Shown piece after piece: positions 25,296 to 33,789 of a DNA stretch of 41,571 nt (position 1 is its first letter; each line of letters opens with the position of its first letter). The position numbers were made by a program, and so were the translations under genes. Under the pieces are notes generated by a model that was not told the DNA's origin, did no database searches, and saw only the letters and a list, made by a program, of their open reading frames with translations. Origin of the DNA: CAZGMC01 sp964526565 (GTDB taxonomy: Bacteria > Pseudomonadota > Alphaproteobacteria > DSM-16000 > Inquilinaceae); NCBI GenBank assembly GCA_964526565.1, contig CAZGMC010000027.1, positions 1 through 41,571 on the forward strand, in the 5' to 3' direction.

Positions 25296-26391
25296 GCGGC
25301 AGGACCGTCGACCGGTCGAACAGCTCGACATTGCTGCGGTCGATGATCTCCAGCGTCGGCCGCAGGTCGGCCAGAAAGGGCCGGCCCTCGATGGCCCGGA
25401 CGGCAAGGTCGACGGCGATGCGCGCCTGCACGACCGGCTGGTCGTTGACCGCGGCGAAGATCTGCTCGGCGACGATGCCGGACAGCGTCGACGGGATCAT
25501 GGTCACCGACACCAGCGCGATCGTGCCGGTGGGAAAGCGGCCGACGAGCTCCTCGGCAGCAATCTGCGTGGTGAGCGCGCCGCCGACCACGGCCTCAAAC
25601 TCCAGCTCGCTGTCGACAAGATCGCGGATCGTGCCGCGCACGGCGTCCTCTTCCAGGACGACCTGCTCGGCATGCACGATGTCCAGCGCGCCGTATCTGA
25701 CGCCTGCGCGAAAACCAAGGTCCTCGTCTTCGGCAATCTGCGAGCCGGCCGGGCCGTAGAGCCACACCACGCTGGCCGCATCGCCGCCGAGCGGATGGCG
25801 GTGGGCGAGGAACTGCCCGGCGGCGCGCCCGACCGCGACGCGGTCGGTGACGATGCGCGCCGTCACGTGACGGCTGCCGGATCCGGTCGCCAGGTCGATC
25901 ACCGGTACGCCGCGCTGCCGCGCCTGGCGGAACACCGGGTCGAACACCCCCCTCTCCAGCGCGACGACAACGATCGCGTCCGCCTCATCCTCAAGGCACT
26001 GCTCGACCTGCGCGACCTGGGCGTCAACGTCGAAGTCCTCGAGTTCCTCCAGGCGCAGCGACACGCCCTGGCGCTGCGCCTCCGCCACGAGGCCGCGGGC
26101 GATCACGTCGAAATAGTCGAACGACGCGGGCGGCACACTGACGCAGATTTCCCATGCGTCTTCCGCATGAGTCCCCGGAACATAGCCGATGCGCGTGTAC
26201 GCCCCGCCCTCGAAGAATGGCGGCTGCCGGCTCTCGACCGACTGGGGGAACCAGGCATCGGCGGGCACGACCCCGACCGGCGCCGCCGCCGGGTCGACCG
26301 GCCGCACACTGTCCAGTTGCGCCGCTGCCGGCAGGGCCGCCAAAACAGTCGCGGCCGCAATGCTCAGACCGGGTATCATTCTGCCGTGCAT
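25288..26391 (-). CDS. TorT-like periplasmic binding protein
   Basis: A 367-residue exported protein with a signal peptide (residues 1-25, GLSIAAATVLAALPAAAQ). The type-I periplasmic-binding fold begins with AWEICVSVPPASFDYFDVIA, followed by RGLVAEAQRQGVSLRLEELE, VEQCLEDEADAIVVVALERG and VPVIDLATG. The layout resembles TorT, which binds TMAO and signals through the sensor kinase TorS, but sequence identity is only general, and a sugar or other small ligand is possible. No torS, torR or torA lies in the window. ATG 26391 is a reasonable start with a weak ribosome site; ATG 26379 is an alternative. It follows glnD by 98 bp on the same strand. The C-terminus runs into a 17-bp repeat. Confidence 0.68.
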   Translation of the reverse strand: MHGRMIPGLSIAAATVLAALPAAAQLDSVRPVDPAAAPVGVVPADAWFPQSVESRQPPFFEGGAYTRIGYVPGTHAEDAWEICVSVPPASFDYFDVIARGLVAEAQRQGVSLRLEELEDFDVDAQVAQVEQCLEDEADAIVVVALERGVFDPVFRQARQRGVPVIDLATGSGSRHVTARIVTDRVAVGRAAGQFLAHRHPLGGDAASVVWLYGPAGSQIAEDEDLGFRAGVRYGALDIVHAEQVVLEEDAVRGTIRDLVDSELEFEAVVGGALTTQIAAEELVGRFPTGTIALVSVTMIPSTLSGIVAEQIFAAVNDQPVVQARIAVDLAVRAIEGRPFLADLRPTLEIIDRSNVELFDRSTVLPPS

Positions 26392-26489
26392 CAGATCGCC
26401 GTGTCCCGATGTTGACGCCTTGCAGTCGACGGACCTTGCCTGTGGACAGGTCGACGTGCAAGCAGATCCCGAATGCCCTTCTCCGTATC

Positions 26490-29390
26490 TCAATCGTCCC
26501 CGCTGCCGGCGCGCGCGCTCCGTCTCGCGGGGGACAGCGAGGCGCCGCCGCGGCGGCGGCCGCCCAGCGGCACGACGGCGGCGGTGTCCGGGCCGGGAAC
26601 GCAGTCGGGATCGACCAGGGCCGTCAGCAGCCTGTCGTGGATCTCGGCCAGCTTCGCCTCGTGGGTCACCTTCAGGCCGAACACGTCCTTGACGTAGAAC
26701 ACGTCCACGACCCGCAGGCCGTAGGTCGAGATCTTGGCGCTGGAGATCTGCAGGTTGAGCGTCGTCAGGGCCCGTGTCACGTCATACAGCAGGCCGGGCC
26801 GGTCGCGGCCGTTGACCTCGATCACGGTGTGGGTACGGCTGACCTCGTTCTCGATCAGCACACGCGGCTCGATACGGAACACACGGGTACGGCTGGGATG
26901 GATCGGGCGCCGCTTGGCCAGTTCCCGTATCGGCCACAGCTCGCCGGCCAGGCAGCGCTCGATGGTGACCGCCAGCCGGTCACGCCGCTCCCCATCGTCG
27001 AAGGCGCCGCCGGTGGCGGCATCCTGCACCATGAACACGTCCAGCGCCAGACCGCTGGTCATGGTGAAGATCCGCGCCTCCAGGATGTTGGCCCCGGACA
27101 CCGACAGCGCCCCGGCCAGCTCCGAGAACAGGCCGGGATGGTCCTCGGCCAGGATCGTCACCTCGGTCACGTTGCGGCTGCCGTCGGTGCGCGCGTCCAC
27201 GTGCAGCACGGTCTCCGCCGTTTCCCGCTCGCGGATCATGCGGGCGTGGTAGGCGTGGGTGTCGGGATCGAACGACAGCCAGTAGGGCGGATAGCCCAGC
27301 CCCAGGAACCGGTCCACCTCGTCGGCAGGCCAGTCGGGCAGGCGGGCGCGCACCGCCTCCTGCGCGGCGCGGACGCGCGCCTCGCGCGCATCGGCGTCGA
27401 AGCCGCCGGACATCACCGACAGCGCCCGGCGGAACAGGTTGCCGAGCAGCGTGCCGCGCCAGTTGTTCCACCGCCCCGGCCCGACGGCACGAATGTCGGC
27501 GGTGGTCAGCACCAGCAGCAGGCGCAGGCGCTCCGGCGATTCGACCTTATCGACGAAGTCCCGTACCGTCTTCTCGTCGTCGATGTCGCGCTTGAAGGCG
27601 ATCTGGCTCATCAGCAGGTGGTGCAGGACCAGCCACTCGGCCGTCTCCGTCTCCTCGGCGTCGAGGCCCAGGCGCGGCCCCAGGCGGCGCGCCACCTTGG
27701 CGCCCAGTTCGGAGTGGTCGCCGCCGCGGCCCTTGGCGATGTCGTGCAGCAGCAGCGCGACATAAAGGGCGCGGCGCGACACCACCCGCCGCATCACCTC
27801 TGTGGCCAGCGGCAGCTCCTGGGCCGTCTGCCCGCTCTCGATGCGGTGCAGGATGCCGATGGCGAACAGCGTGTGCTCGTCGACCGTGTACACGTGGTAC
27901 ATGTCGTACTGCATCTGCGCCACGACGCGGCCGAAGTCCTGGATGAAGGCGCCGAGCACGCCGGCCCCGTTCATCCGCCGCAACGCCTGTTCCGGGTCCT
28001 TCTCCGCGGTCAGGATCTCCATGAACAGGCGGTTGGCCTCGGGGTCCTTGCGCAGACCGCGGATCAGGCTGCGCGAGCGGGTGATCAGCTTCAGCGCCGT
28101 CGGGTGGATGTCCAGGTCGTGGCGCTGGGCGACGCGGAACAGCCGGATCATGTCCACCGGCCGCTCCTCGAACCGCTTCGGGTCGGCCACCGTCAGCCGC
28201 GCGCCGTCCAGCTCGAACCCCTGGACCGTCTTCTGGCCGCGATAGAAGAAGCGCAGGCCGCGCCGCGGCTGGCGCTGGCTCTCGGCCTCCAGCGCAGCGC
28301 AGAAGATGCGGGTCAGGTCGCCCACCTCCTTGGCGATCAGGAAGTAGTGCTTCATGAACCGCTCGACCCCGAGCACCCCTTCCCGGTCGGTATAGCCGAG
28401 CCGGTCGGCAATCGCCTTCTGGACATCGAACGTGAGCCGGTCCTCGGCCCGGCACGCCAGGTAGTGCAGGTGGCAGCGGATCGCCCACAACTGCCCCTCG
28501 GCGCGGGCGAAGCGGCGCGCCTCCTGGCGGGTCAGCACGCCGTGCCTGACCAGGCCGGTGATGCCGTCGACCTGGTAGAGGAACTTGCCGATCCAGAACA
28601 GCGTCTGCAGGTCGCGCAGGCCGCCCTTGCCCTCCTTGATGTTGGGCTCCAGCACAAAGCGGCTGTCGCCAAGCTTCTGGTGGCGCCGATCGCGCTCGGC
28701 CAGCTTGGACTCGACGAAGCTATGGCCGTTGCCGCGCACGATGTCGCGCAGATAGCGCCGCTGCAGCTCCTCGAACAGCGGCTTTTCGCCCCACAGGAAG
28801 CGCGCCTCCAGCAGGTTGGTGCTGATGGTCCGGTCCTGGCGGGCGCTCTTGATGCACTCGTCCACCGAGCGCACCGCGTGGCCGAGCTTCAGCCCCAGGT
28901 CCCACAACACATAGAGCATCAGCTCGATGCTCTCCTCAACCCGCGGCAGGTGCTTTGGCGGCAGCAGGAACAGCAGGTCGATGTCGGAGAACGGCGCCAG
29001 CTCGCCGCGGCCGTAGCCGCCCACGGCGACGACGGCGAATCGGTCGGCCGCCGTCGGCCGGTCGGGCGGCAGCACCTGGTGCACCGTGACCTCGGCCAGC
29101 GCGACCATCGCCTGGTCCATCAGCGCGCTCTGCGCATGGACGCAGGCCATGCCGCGGCCGTCGGAGAGAAAACGGCGCCTGATCTCGGCCTTCCCGCCAT
29201 CCAGCACCTCGCGCAGGGCGGCCAGCAGCGCCGGGCGCAGGGCGGCCGCGCCGGCGCCGTGCTGGCGCACCACGCGCGTCAGCCGCTGCACCAGCGGCTC
29301 GCTTGCGGCAACCGGCGGCGCCACATCCGGAACGGGGGGGTCCGGAAGGTTCGTGGCCGGCTCGGCCGGGGTTCTGAAAATGCCGAACAT
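26490..29390 (-). CDS. glnD: [Protein-PII] uridylyltransferase/uridylyl-removing enzyme GlnD
   Basis: A 966-residue bifunctional enzyme that senses glutamine and adds or removes UMP on PII proteins. The nucleotidyltransferase site GGYGRGELAPFSDIDLLFL is at residues 124-142. The PII-UTase region has LEPNIKEGKGGLRDLQT. The HD hydrolase domain has VDEHTLFAIGILHRIESG and VALLLHDIAKGRGGDHSE. Two ACT domains end the protein (TILAEDHPGLFSELAGALS and VNGRDRPGLLYDVTRALT), where glutamine binds. ATG 29390 is placed where the family starts; the ribosome site is weak. A sequence matching an EcfG-type promoter lies about 60 bp upstream (29454-29479). Confidence 0.96.
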   Translation of the reverse strand: MFGIFRTPAEPATNLPDPPVPDVAPPVAASEPLVQRLTRVVRQHGAGAAALRPALLAALREVLDGGKAEIRRRFLSDGRGMACVHAQSALMDQAMVALAEVTVHQVLPPDRPTAADRFAVVAVGGYGRGELAPFSDIDLLFLLPPKHLPRVEESIELMLYVLWDLGLKLGHAVRSVDECIKSARQDRTISTNLLEARFLWGEKPLFEELQRRYLRDIVRGNGHSFVESKLAERDRRHQKLGDSRFVLEPNIKEGKGGLRDLQTLFWIGKFLYQVDGITGLVRHGVLTRQEARRFARAEGQLWAIRCHLHYLACRAEDRLTFDVQKAIADRLGYTDREGVLGVERFMKHYFLIAKEVGDLTRIFCAALEAESQRQPRRGLRFFYRGQKTVQGFELDGARLTVADPKRFEERPVDMIRLFRVAQRHDLDIHPTALKLITRSRSLIRGLRKDPEANRLFMEILTAEKDPEQALRRMNGAGVLGAFIQDFGRVVAQMQYDMYHVYTVDEHTLFAIGILHRIESGQTAQELPLATEVMRRVVSRRALYVALLLHDIAKGRGGDHSELGAKVARRLGPRLGLDAEETETAEWLVLHHLLMSQIAFKRDIDDEKTVRDFVDKVESPERLRLLLVLTTADIRAVGPGRWNNWRGTLLGNLFRRALSVMSGGFDADAREARVRAAQEAVRARLPDWPADEVDRFLGLGYPPYWLSFDPDTHAYHARMIRERETAETVLHVDARTDGSRNVTEVTILAEDHPGLFSELAGALSVSGANILEARIFTMTSGLALDVFMVQDAATGGAFDDGERRDRLAVTIERCLAGELWPIRELAKRRPIHPSRTRVFRIEPRVLIENEVSRTHTVIEVNGRDRPGLLYDVTRALTTLNLQISSAKISTYGLRVVDVFYVKDVFGLKVTHEAKLAEIHDRLLTALVDPDCVPGPDTAAVVPLGGRRRGGASLSPARRSARAGSGDD

Positions 29391-29453
29391 GGGATCGAGA
29401 ATAGTGTATCCGCCAGGGCTTAACGAGACCTGATTTCCACCCTTCGCCGGTTG

Positions 29454-29479
29454 AACGGAACCATCCGCTGAACGGTTCC
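29454..29479 (-). promoter_or_regulatory. EcfG-type promoter match upstream of glnD
   Basis: On the minus strand GGAAC (29479-29475), 17 nt, CGTT (29457-29454). It overlaps an 8-bp inverted repeat (ACGGAACC at 29455, GGTTCCGT at 29474), so the match could be a by-product of that palindrome. A lone hit of this kind is expected by chance about once per window. Confidence 0.3.
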
Positions 29480-29636
29480 GTGGTTTTGCACTGCAGCATG
29501 GGTGCTTTTCGCCGCGGCCCGGCTCATACTGCGGCTGGTTGCGATAGGTTTACAGATTCAGCATGGATAGCCCCGTGCGGCGCAGGCGCAAGAGGGAGCG
29601 GGTCCGGCCGGCCGAGGTCCAGTCGGGTCCGGCGGT

Positions 29637-30344
29637 GTGGTGGCGATGACCCGGGCCGGGCGGTCCCTGGCGCTGGCCGGGCTGTCGGTACCGATCGAGG
29701 TGCGCCGGAGCCCGCGCGCCAAGCGCCTCAGCCTGCGCGTCGATCCGCGCACCGGCACCGCCGTGGCGGTGGTGCCGCCGTTCGTGCCTGATGCCGAAAT
29801 TGCCCGCTTCGTCGGCCGCCATGCCCGCTGGCTGGAGGAGCGGCTGGCCCGCGTGCCGCCGAGCCTGCCTTTCGCCGATGGCGCGGTGGTGCCGGTGCTG
29901 GGGGTGGACCACGTCGTGCGCCATGTGCCCGACCAGCGCCTGCCGGTGGTCGGCGGCGACGGCGAACTCAGCGTCGGGGGCCGCGCCGAGCACCTGGCCC
30001 GGCGCCTGCGCGATTACCTGACGGCCGAGGCGCGGCGCGAGTTGACCGAGCGCAGCCATGCCAGGGCCGCCGTGCTGGGCGTCAAGGTCAGCGGGGTTTC
30101 CTTGCGCGACACCCGCTCACGCTGGGGCAGTTGCTCGCCGACCGGCCGGCTCAACTACAACTGGCGGCTGATCCTGGCGCCGGAGCCGGTGCTGGACTAC
30201 GTGGTCTGCCACGAGGTGGCCCACCTGCGCGAGATGAACCATTCCCCGCGCTTCTGGGCCCTGGTCGCCCGCCTGACCCCCCTCGCCGCCGACGCCCGCG
30301 CCTGGCTGAAGACTCACGGCGCGGCGCTGCACCGCTACGGATGA
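29637..30344 (+). CDS. YgjP-type zinc metallopeptidase (DUF45, M48-like)
   Basis: A 235-residue protein of the YgjP/DUF45 family. N-terminal VPIEVRRSPRAKRLSLRVD and FVGRHARWLEERL are typical, as is the central DTRSRWGSCSPTGRLNYNWRL. The zinc site is CHEVAHLREMNHSPRFW, with His192, Glu193, His196 and His202. Substrates of this family are unknown; E. coli YgjP has been described as an upstream-conserved metal hydrolase. GTG 29637 is the earliest in-frame start; ATG 29646 is equally possible. It is divergent from glnD. An ATG at 29563 in another frame soon meets a stop and is not part of it. Confidence 0.85.
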   Translation: MVAMTRAGRSLALAGLSVPIEVRRSPRAKRLSLRVDPRTGTAVAVVPPFVPDAEIARFVGRHARWLEERLARVPPSLPFADGAVVPVLGVDHVVRHVPDQRLPVVGGDGELSVGGRAEHLARRLRDYLTAEARRELTERSHARAAVLGVKVSGVSLRDTRSRWGSCSPTGRLNYNWRLILAPEPVLDYVVCHEVAHLREMNHSPRFWALVARLTPLAADARAWLKTHGAALHRYG

Positions 30345-30383
30345 GGTCCGGCACCGGCAGGCGCCGCCGCCGCGCCGGCGCGG

Positions 30384-30540
30384 TCAGCGTTGCACGTCGA
30401 GCAGCGCCGCCAGCCAGGGGGCTGAAGAACGCGGCCCGCTCGTCGGTGCGGCCGATCAGGCCGACCTGCCGCATCACGGCGAGGACTGCCTCCTGTGCGG
30501 GGATTGCGTATAGGATAATTTTCTGGTACGAGACCGGTCG
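30384..30540 (-). pseudogene. Possible remnant of a protein C-terminus with a homopolymer frameshift
   Basis: On the minus strand a frame with strong G/C third-position bias reads PAQEAVLAVMRQVGLIGRTD, then ERAAFFSP. If one base is removed from the five-base run at 30417-30421 it continues WLAALLDVQR and stops at 30384. In the assembled sequence the frame is lost instead. An AGGAGG lies 11 bases before a GTG-ATG pair near 30480, so a 33-residue protein is possible. I do not recognise a family. Confidence 0.3.
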
Positions 30541-30589
30541 CTAGGAGCAAACGCCTTGGTGACTGACAATGCCGACAGCACGACGCGCC

Positions 30590-30624
30590 GACCGCCACCG
30601 CCACCGCCACCGCCACCGCCACCA
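30590..30624. repeat. CCGCCA hexamer array
   Basis: About 5.5 copies of ACCGCC/CCGCCA, giving a polyproline stretch in one plus-strand frame. It is in the 491-bp gap between the YgjP and CDGSH genes, which otherwise holds only the possible remnant at 30384-30540. Confidence 0.85.
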
Positions 30625-30835
30625 ACGGAGCAACCGGCCGCGAGCCCGATGCACATGTTGCACAAGCGCACGAACCTCAATAGCAACAGTAACTTAAGGC
30701 GCAGCACCCCGGTTGCATGCGGTTGCGTCCATGATGCACCGGATGCCGCAGACGGGACCCCGCGACGTAACCCAGCGGCGTGTCCGTCACCAGAGTCGGC
30801 CGCCACGCTCCTGCCGCACGCCGGCCGATTGCCGC

Positions 30836-31081
30836 CTACACGCTGTTGTGGGTGCCGTCGCAGATCGGTGGCCGCTTCGTCTGCTTGCAGCAGCACAGGT
30901 AGTAGGTCTTGGTCTTCCTGGCCGTCCACTCGATCGGCTCGATGCCGGTGCCTTCGTGGGAGCCGTCGCAATAGGGCTGCATGCCGCTGCGACCGCAGGC
31001 GCACCACCACACCGTCTCGCCCTCTTCCAGGTCCACCGCCATCGGCGCCGGCTGCGCCACCACCGGCCTGGCCTCGGTCAT
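30836..31081 (-). CDS. Double CDGSH iron-sulfur domain protein
   Basis: An 81-residue protein with two CDGSH-type 2Fe-2S motifs: CACGRSGMQPYCDGSH and CCCKQTKRPPICDGTH. Each provides three Cys and one His ligand, as in mitoNEET-related bacterial proteins. Tandem CDGSH proteins are soluble cluster-binding proteins of uncertain role in iron or redox handling. It has no membrane segment. ATG 31081 (MTEARPVVAQ) has GAGG close by; the longer frame runs through a 14-bp repeat and is not credible. A DUF465 gene is divergent, with an FNR-type palindrome between them. Confidence 0.88.
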   Translation of the reverse strand: MTEARPVVAQPAPMAVDLEEGETVWWCACGRSGMQPYCDGSHEGTGIEPIEWTARKTKTYYLCCCKQTKRPPICDGTHNSV

Positions 31082-31110
31082 CGCCTCGTTTCCCTTCGCT
31101 TCGATACATG

Positions 31111-31180
31111 CCCGTCGACGTTGGCCCGTCGACGTTGGCCCGTCGACGTTGGCCCGTCGACGTTGGCCCGTCGATTTTGG
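31111..31180. repeat. 14-bp tandem repeat, five copies
   Basis: CCCGTCGACGTTGG at 31111, 31125, 31139 and 31153, with a diverged copy at 31167. Each copy holds the palindrome GTCGAC. The array lies in the leader region of the CDGSH gene. Confidence 0.95.
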
Positions 31181-31237
31181 CCCGACAGCGTAAAAGATTG
31201 CCGCGCGTCCTGCGACCCTGCTGCGTCGCTTTGTCAT

Positions 31238-31251
31238 TTGACCTGGGTCAA
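31238..31251. promoter_or_regulatory. FNR/FixK-type binding site
   Basis: TTGACCTGGGTCAA is a perfect dyad of the CRP/FNR superfamily type (FNR consensus TTGAT-N4-ATCAA). It is centred 82 bp before the DUF465 start and 164 bp before the CDGSH start. If it activates from about -41, a start near 31286 for the DUF465 gene fits. Confidence 0.55.
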
Positions 31252-31326
31252 GGGCGGGTGCGGTCATTGGGGCGTAGGTTACGGTATTGTTGCCTGCGCC
31301 AATCCGAAAAAAAGGAGGAAGCCACC

Positions 31327-31575
31327 GTGCTTGATGAACCCCATGACCTGCTGTCCGAGCTGCCGGAACATGGCGAGTCGATCCGCAGGCTGAAGGATCA
31401 GGACGAGGAGTTCCGCCGGCTGGCCGAGGCGTACGATGTCCTCGACGACGAGATCGTGGAGATCGAGCGCCTTGGTACCCCGGTCGACGACTTTCATGCC
31501 GAGCAGCTCAAGAAGCAGCGGCTGGCCTTGAAGGACGCCCTGTTCGCACGGTTGGCGGTGTCGGCCGCCGCTTAG
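31327..31575 (+). CDS. DUF465 (YdcH-like) small coiled-coil protein
   Basis: An 82-residue, strongly charged, mostly helical protein matching DUF465: HGESIRRLKDQDEEFRRLAE, AYDVLDDEIVEIERLGTPVD, then a helix with EQLKKQRLALKDALF. It is cytoplasmic; the function of the family is not established. GTG 31327 has an AAGGAGG ribosome site at good spacing, preceded by a run of seven A. It probably has its own promoter downstream of the FNR-type palindrome at 31238-31251. Confidence 0.85.
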   Translation: MLDEPHDLLSELPEHGESIRRLKDQDEEFRRLAEAYDVLDDEIVEIERLGTPVDDFHAEQLKKQRLALKDALFARLAVSAAA

Positions 31576-31660
31576 GCTGCGCCGCCAGGGGTCGGGAAGC
31601 CGGTCAGGCAAGGGCTCGCCGGTCCAGCGCTCAGGCCACATCCGGCGACCCGGCCCCACC

Positions 31661-31724
31661 TTGACGCCGCCCCGCCTTAACGCCGCCCCGCCTTGACGCC
31701 GCCCCGCCTTGACGCCGCCCTGCC
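31661..31724. repeat. 16-bp tandem repeat, four copies
   Basis: TTGACGCCGCCCCGCC at 31661, 31677 (one change), 31693 and 31709 (one change). It fills the gap between the convergent DUF465 and SH3-protein genes. Confidence 0.95.
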
Positions 31725-31731
31725 TTGCCTG

Positions 31732-32241
31732 TCAGCGTACCTCCTCGAAGGGGTAGACGCCCCACAGCCAGCCGCGCGGCATCCAGCCGCGGTGGCCGTC
31801 CAGTTCGACCTGGCACCAGCCGCCGCTCTCGGCATCGGCCGACGGGCAGCGCAGCAGGCGGCCCACGACGCCGGGCTCGGCGCGGGCCACCGGCGCCGCC
31901 GCGGGGTCCGGCTCGGCGCGCAGCGGCTGCGGCCCGTCCCCGCTGACGACGACGCCGCGGCGGCCCGACAGCAGTGACTGGTGGACCCAGCCCTCTGCCC
32001 CGTCGCGGTCGCGGATGCGCCGCCAGGTATCGAACTCGTCGACCACCTCCACCGGCATGGCGCGGCGGACGAAGATCCACTCGACGGGGTATTGCGTGCC
32101 CGGCCCGGTGCGCACGTTGACCCGATCCGAGCCCAGGGTGACGAAGCGCGGCACCGGCAGCCCGGAATCGGCTGCGGCCGGCGCGGTCGCCGCAGTCAGC
32201 AGCAGGCACAGGCAGGCGGAACGGAACAGACTGGCTTTCAT
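31732..32241 (-). CDS. Secreted bacterial SH3-domain protein
   Basis: A 169-residue exported protein. The signal peptide is residues 1-24 (LFRSACLCLLLTAATAPAAA). It is followed by two SH3-like units: the first has FVTLGSDRVNVRTGPGTQYP, WRRIRDRDGAEGWVHQSLLS; the second has LRAEPDPAAAPVARAEPGV, WCQVELDGHRGWMPRGWLWGV. Such proteins bind peptidoglycan or other envelope ligands in the periplasm. The frame remains open upstream for 2 kb through antisense of other genes, but ATG 32241 has GGAG five bases away and gives a proper signal peptide. It is divergent from the hydroxyacid dehydrogenase gene, a common alphaproteobacterial pair. Confidence 0.87.
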   Translation of the reverse strand: MKASLFRSACLCLLLTAATAPAAADSGLPVPRFVTLGSDRVNVRTGPGTQYPVEWIFVRRAMPVEVVDEFDTWRRIRDRDGAEGWVHQSLLSGRRGVVVSGDGPQPLRAEPDPAAAPVARAEPGVVGRLLRCPSADAESGGWCQVELDGHRGWMPRGWLWGVYPFEEVR

Positions 32242-32478
32242 TCGCGCTCCGACGGCGGACGGCATGATCGGTGGCACGGGGCGGCCTGCCGGCTGACGGG
32301 TTCGACCGCTCCTGGTGGTGACGCATATCCGTGCCGGCCGCCGCAGGCAAGACCGTCGCGCCACTGTGCCTGCTGTCGGCACCTGCTGAGGGCCGAACCA
32401 CTGGACAACAGCGCGGGCCGCTTGGTATGGGGCTGAGAGGGTGCGATCGGGATTCGGCGCCCATGTCGGACGGGAGCC

Positions 32479-33468
32479 ATGTCGGACAGGAAACGGCCAC
32501 TCGTCATCATCACCCGCAAGCTGCCGGACGTCATCGAGACGCGGATGATGGAGCTGTTCGACGTCCGGCTGAACCTGGACGACAAGGCCATGACCAGGGC
32601 CCAGATCGTCGAGGCGGTCAAGGCCGCCGACGTGCTGGTGCCGACCGTCACCGACCGCCTCGACGGGCCGGTCATCAAGGCCGCCGGGGAACAGTTCCGC
32701 CTGATCGCCAGCTTCGGCACCGGCGTCGACCACATCGACATCAACGCCGCCCGCGAGCGCAACATCCTGGTCACCAACACGCCGGGGGTGCTGACCGAGG
32801 ACACCGCCGACATGACCATGGCGCTGATCCTGGCCGTGGCGCGCCGGCTGGTGGAAGGCGAGCGCCTGGTCACCGAGGGCAGGTGGACCGGGTGGAGCCC
32901 GACCTCGATGCTCGGCCACCGGCTCTACGGCAAGCGGCTCGGCATCGTCGGCATGGGCCGGATCGGACAGGCGCTGGCGCGGCGCGCCCGCGGCTTCGGG
33001 CTGGCCATTCACTACCACAACCGGCGCCGCGTGGCCGCGGCGGTCGAGCAGGAGTTGGAGGCGACCTACTGGGACAGCCTCGACCAGATGCTGGCCCGCA
33101 TGGACGTGATTTCCGTGAACTGCCCGCACACGCCAGCCACCTTCCACCTGCTGTCGGCACGGCGGCTGGCGTTGATGCGGCGCGACACCATCATCGTCAA
33201 CACGGCCCGCGGCGAGGTGATCGACGAGCGCGCCATGACCCGCATGCTGGAGCGCGGCGACCTGGGCGGAGCCGGGCTGGATGTCTACGAGCACGAGCCG
33301 GCGATCAATCCCAAGCTGCTGAAAATGCCCAACGTCGTGCTGCTGCCGCACATGGGCTCGGCCACCATCGAGGGCCGCATCGACATGGGCGAGAAGGTCA
33401 TCATCAACATCCGTGCCTTCGTCGACGGCCACACCCCGCCCGACCGGGTGCTGGTGACGGAGTTCTGA
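32479..33468 (+). CDS. D-2-hydroxyacid dehydrogenase (glyoxylate/hydroxypyruvate reductase type)
   Basis: A 329-residue NAD(P)-dependent dehydrogenase. The Rossmann motif is GIVGMGRIGQALARRARGFG near residue 154. The catalytic Arg is in FGTGVDHIDINAA/NTARGEVIDE-type contexts, and the acid/base His291 is in LLPHMGSATIEGR. The family reduces glyoxylate or hydroxypyruvate; the exact substrate is not determined by these motifs. ATG 32479 has GGGAG nearby; a second ATG at 32463 starts a repeat of the same ATGTCGGAC sequence. A 2-hydroxyacid enzyme and the distant glcE could both touch glyoxylate, but they are 19 kb apart. Confidence 0.88.
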   Translation: MSDRKRPLVIITRKLPDVIETRMMELFDVRLNLDDKAMTRAQIVEAVKAADVLVPTVTDRLDGPVIKAAGEQFRLIASFGTGVDHIDINAARERNILVTNTPGVLTEDTADMTMALILAVARRLVEGERLVTEGRWTGWSPTSMLGHRLYGKRLGIVGMGRIGQALARRARGFGLAIHYHNRRRVAAAVEQELEATYWDSLDQMLARMDVISVNCPHTPATFHLLSARRLALMRRDTIIVNTARGEVIDERAMTRMLERGDLGGAGLDVYEHEPAINPKLLKMPNVVLLPHMGSATIEGRIDMGEKVIINIRAFVDGHTPPDRVLVTEF

Positions 33469-33703
33469 GCGGCGCCGGCAGCGCCCCGGCCGAAAGCCGG
33501 TGCCGCAGCCCCCTAACGGCGCGCCGGCTGGAGCCGTTCCACCGCGGGTGCGCGAATGGCCCGACGGCTTGGCAACGCACGCCGGGCCGGGCCGGGCCGA
33601 GATTGCGGAACAATCAGTTCGGCCGTGCAATTGATGGACGACATTGAGCCAAGACTCGTCCTTCAGGAACAGGTGTCGTAATGGGCCAGGGACTTGCGCT
33701 GTC

Positions 33704-33760
33704 AATGACGACGGTGTCCATGACGACGGTGTCCATGACGACGGTGTCCATGACGACGGC
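33704..33760. repeat. 15-bp tandem repeat, about 3.5 copies
   Basis: TGACGACGGTGTCCA at 33706, 33721 and 33736, with a partial fourth copy. In the frame of the downstream gene each copy starts with a TGA stop, so it is not part of that protein. It is in the 321-bp gap before the DedA-type gene, which shows nothing else. Confidence 0.9.
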
Positions 33761-33789
33761 CCGGCGACGGCCCCGCCCAAGACCCGGCC

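Noticed and set aside
26154..29423. A 1089-codon open frame on the plus strand
   Set aside because: It is antisense to glnD and the TorT-like gene, is rich in Gln, His and Arg, and has no recognisable domain.
30556..30835. A plus-strand ORF with a polyproline stretch and an AGGAG upstream
   Set aside because: The polyproline comes from a hexamer array, the rest has no coding character, and it runs antisense into the CDGSH gene.
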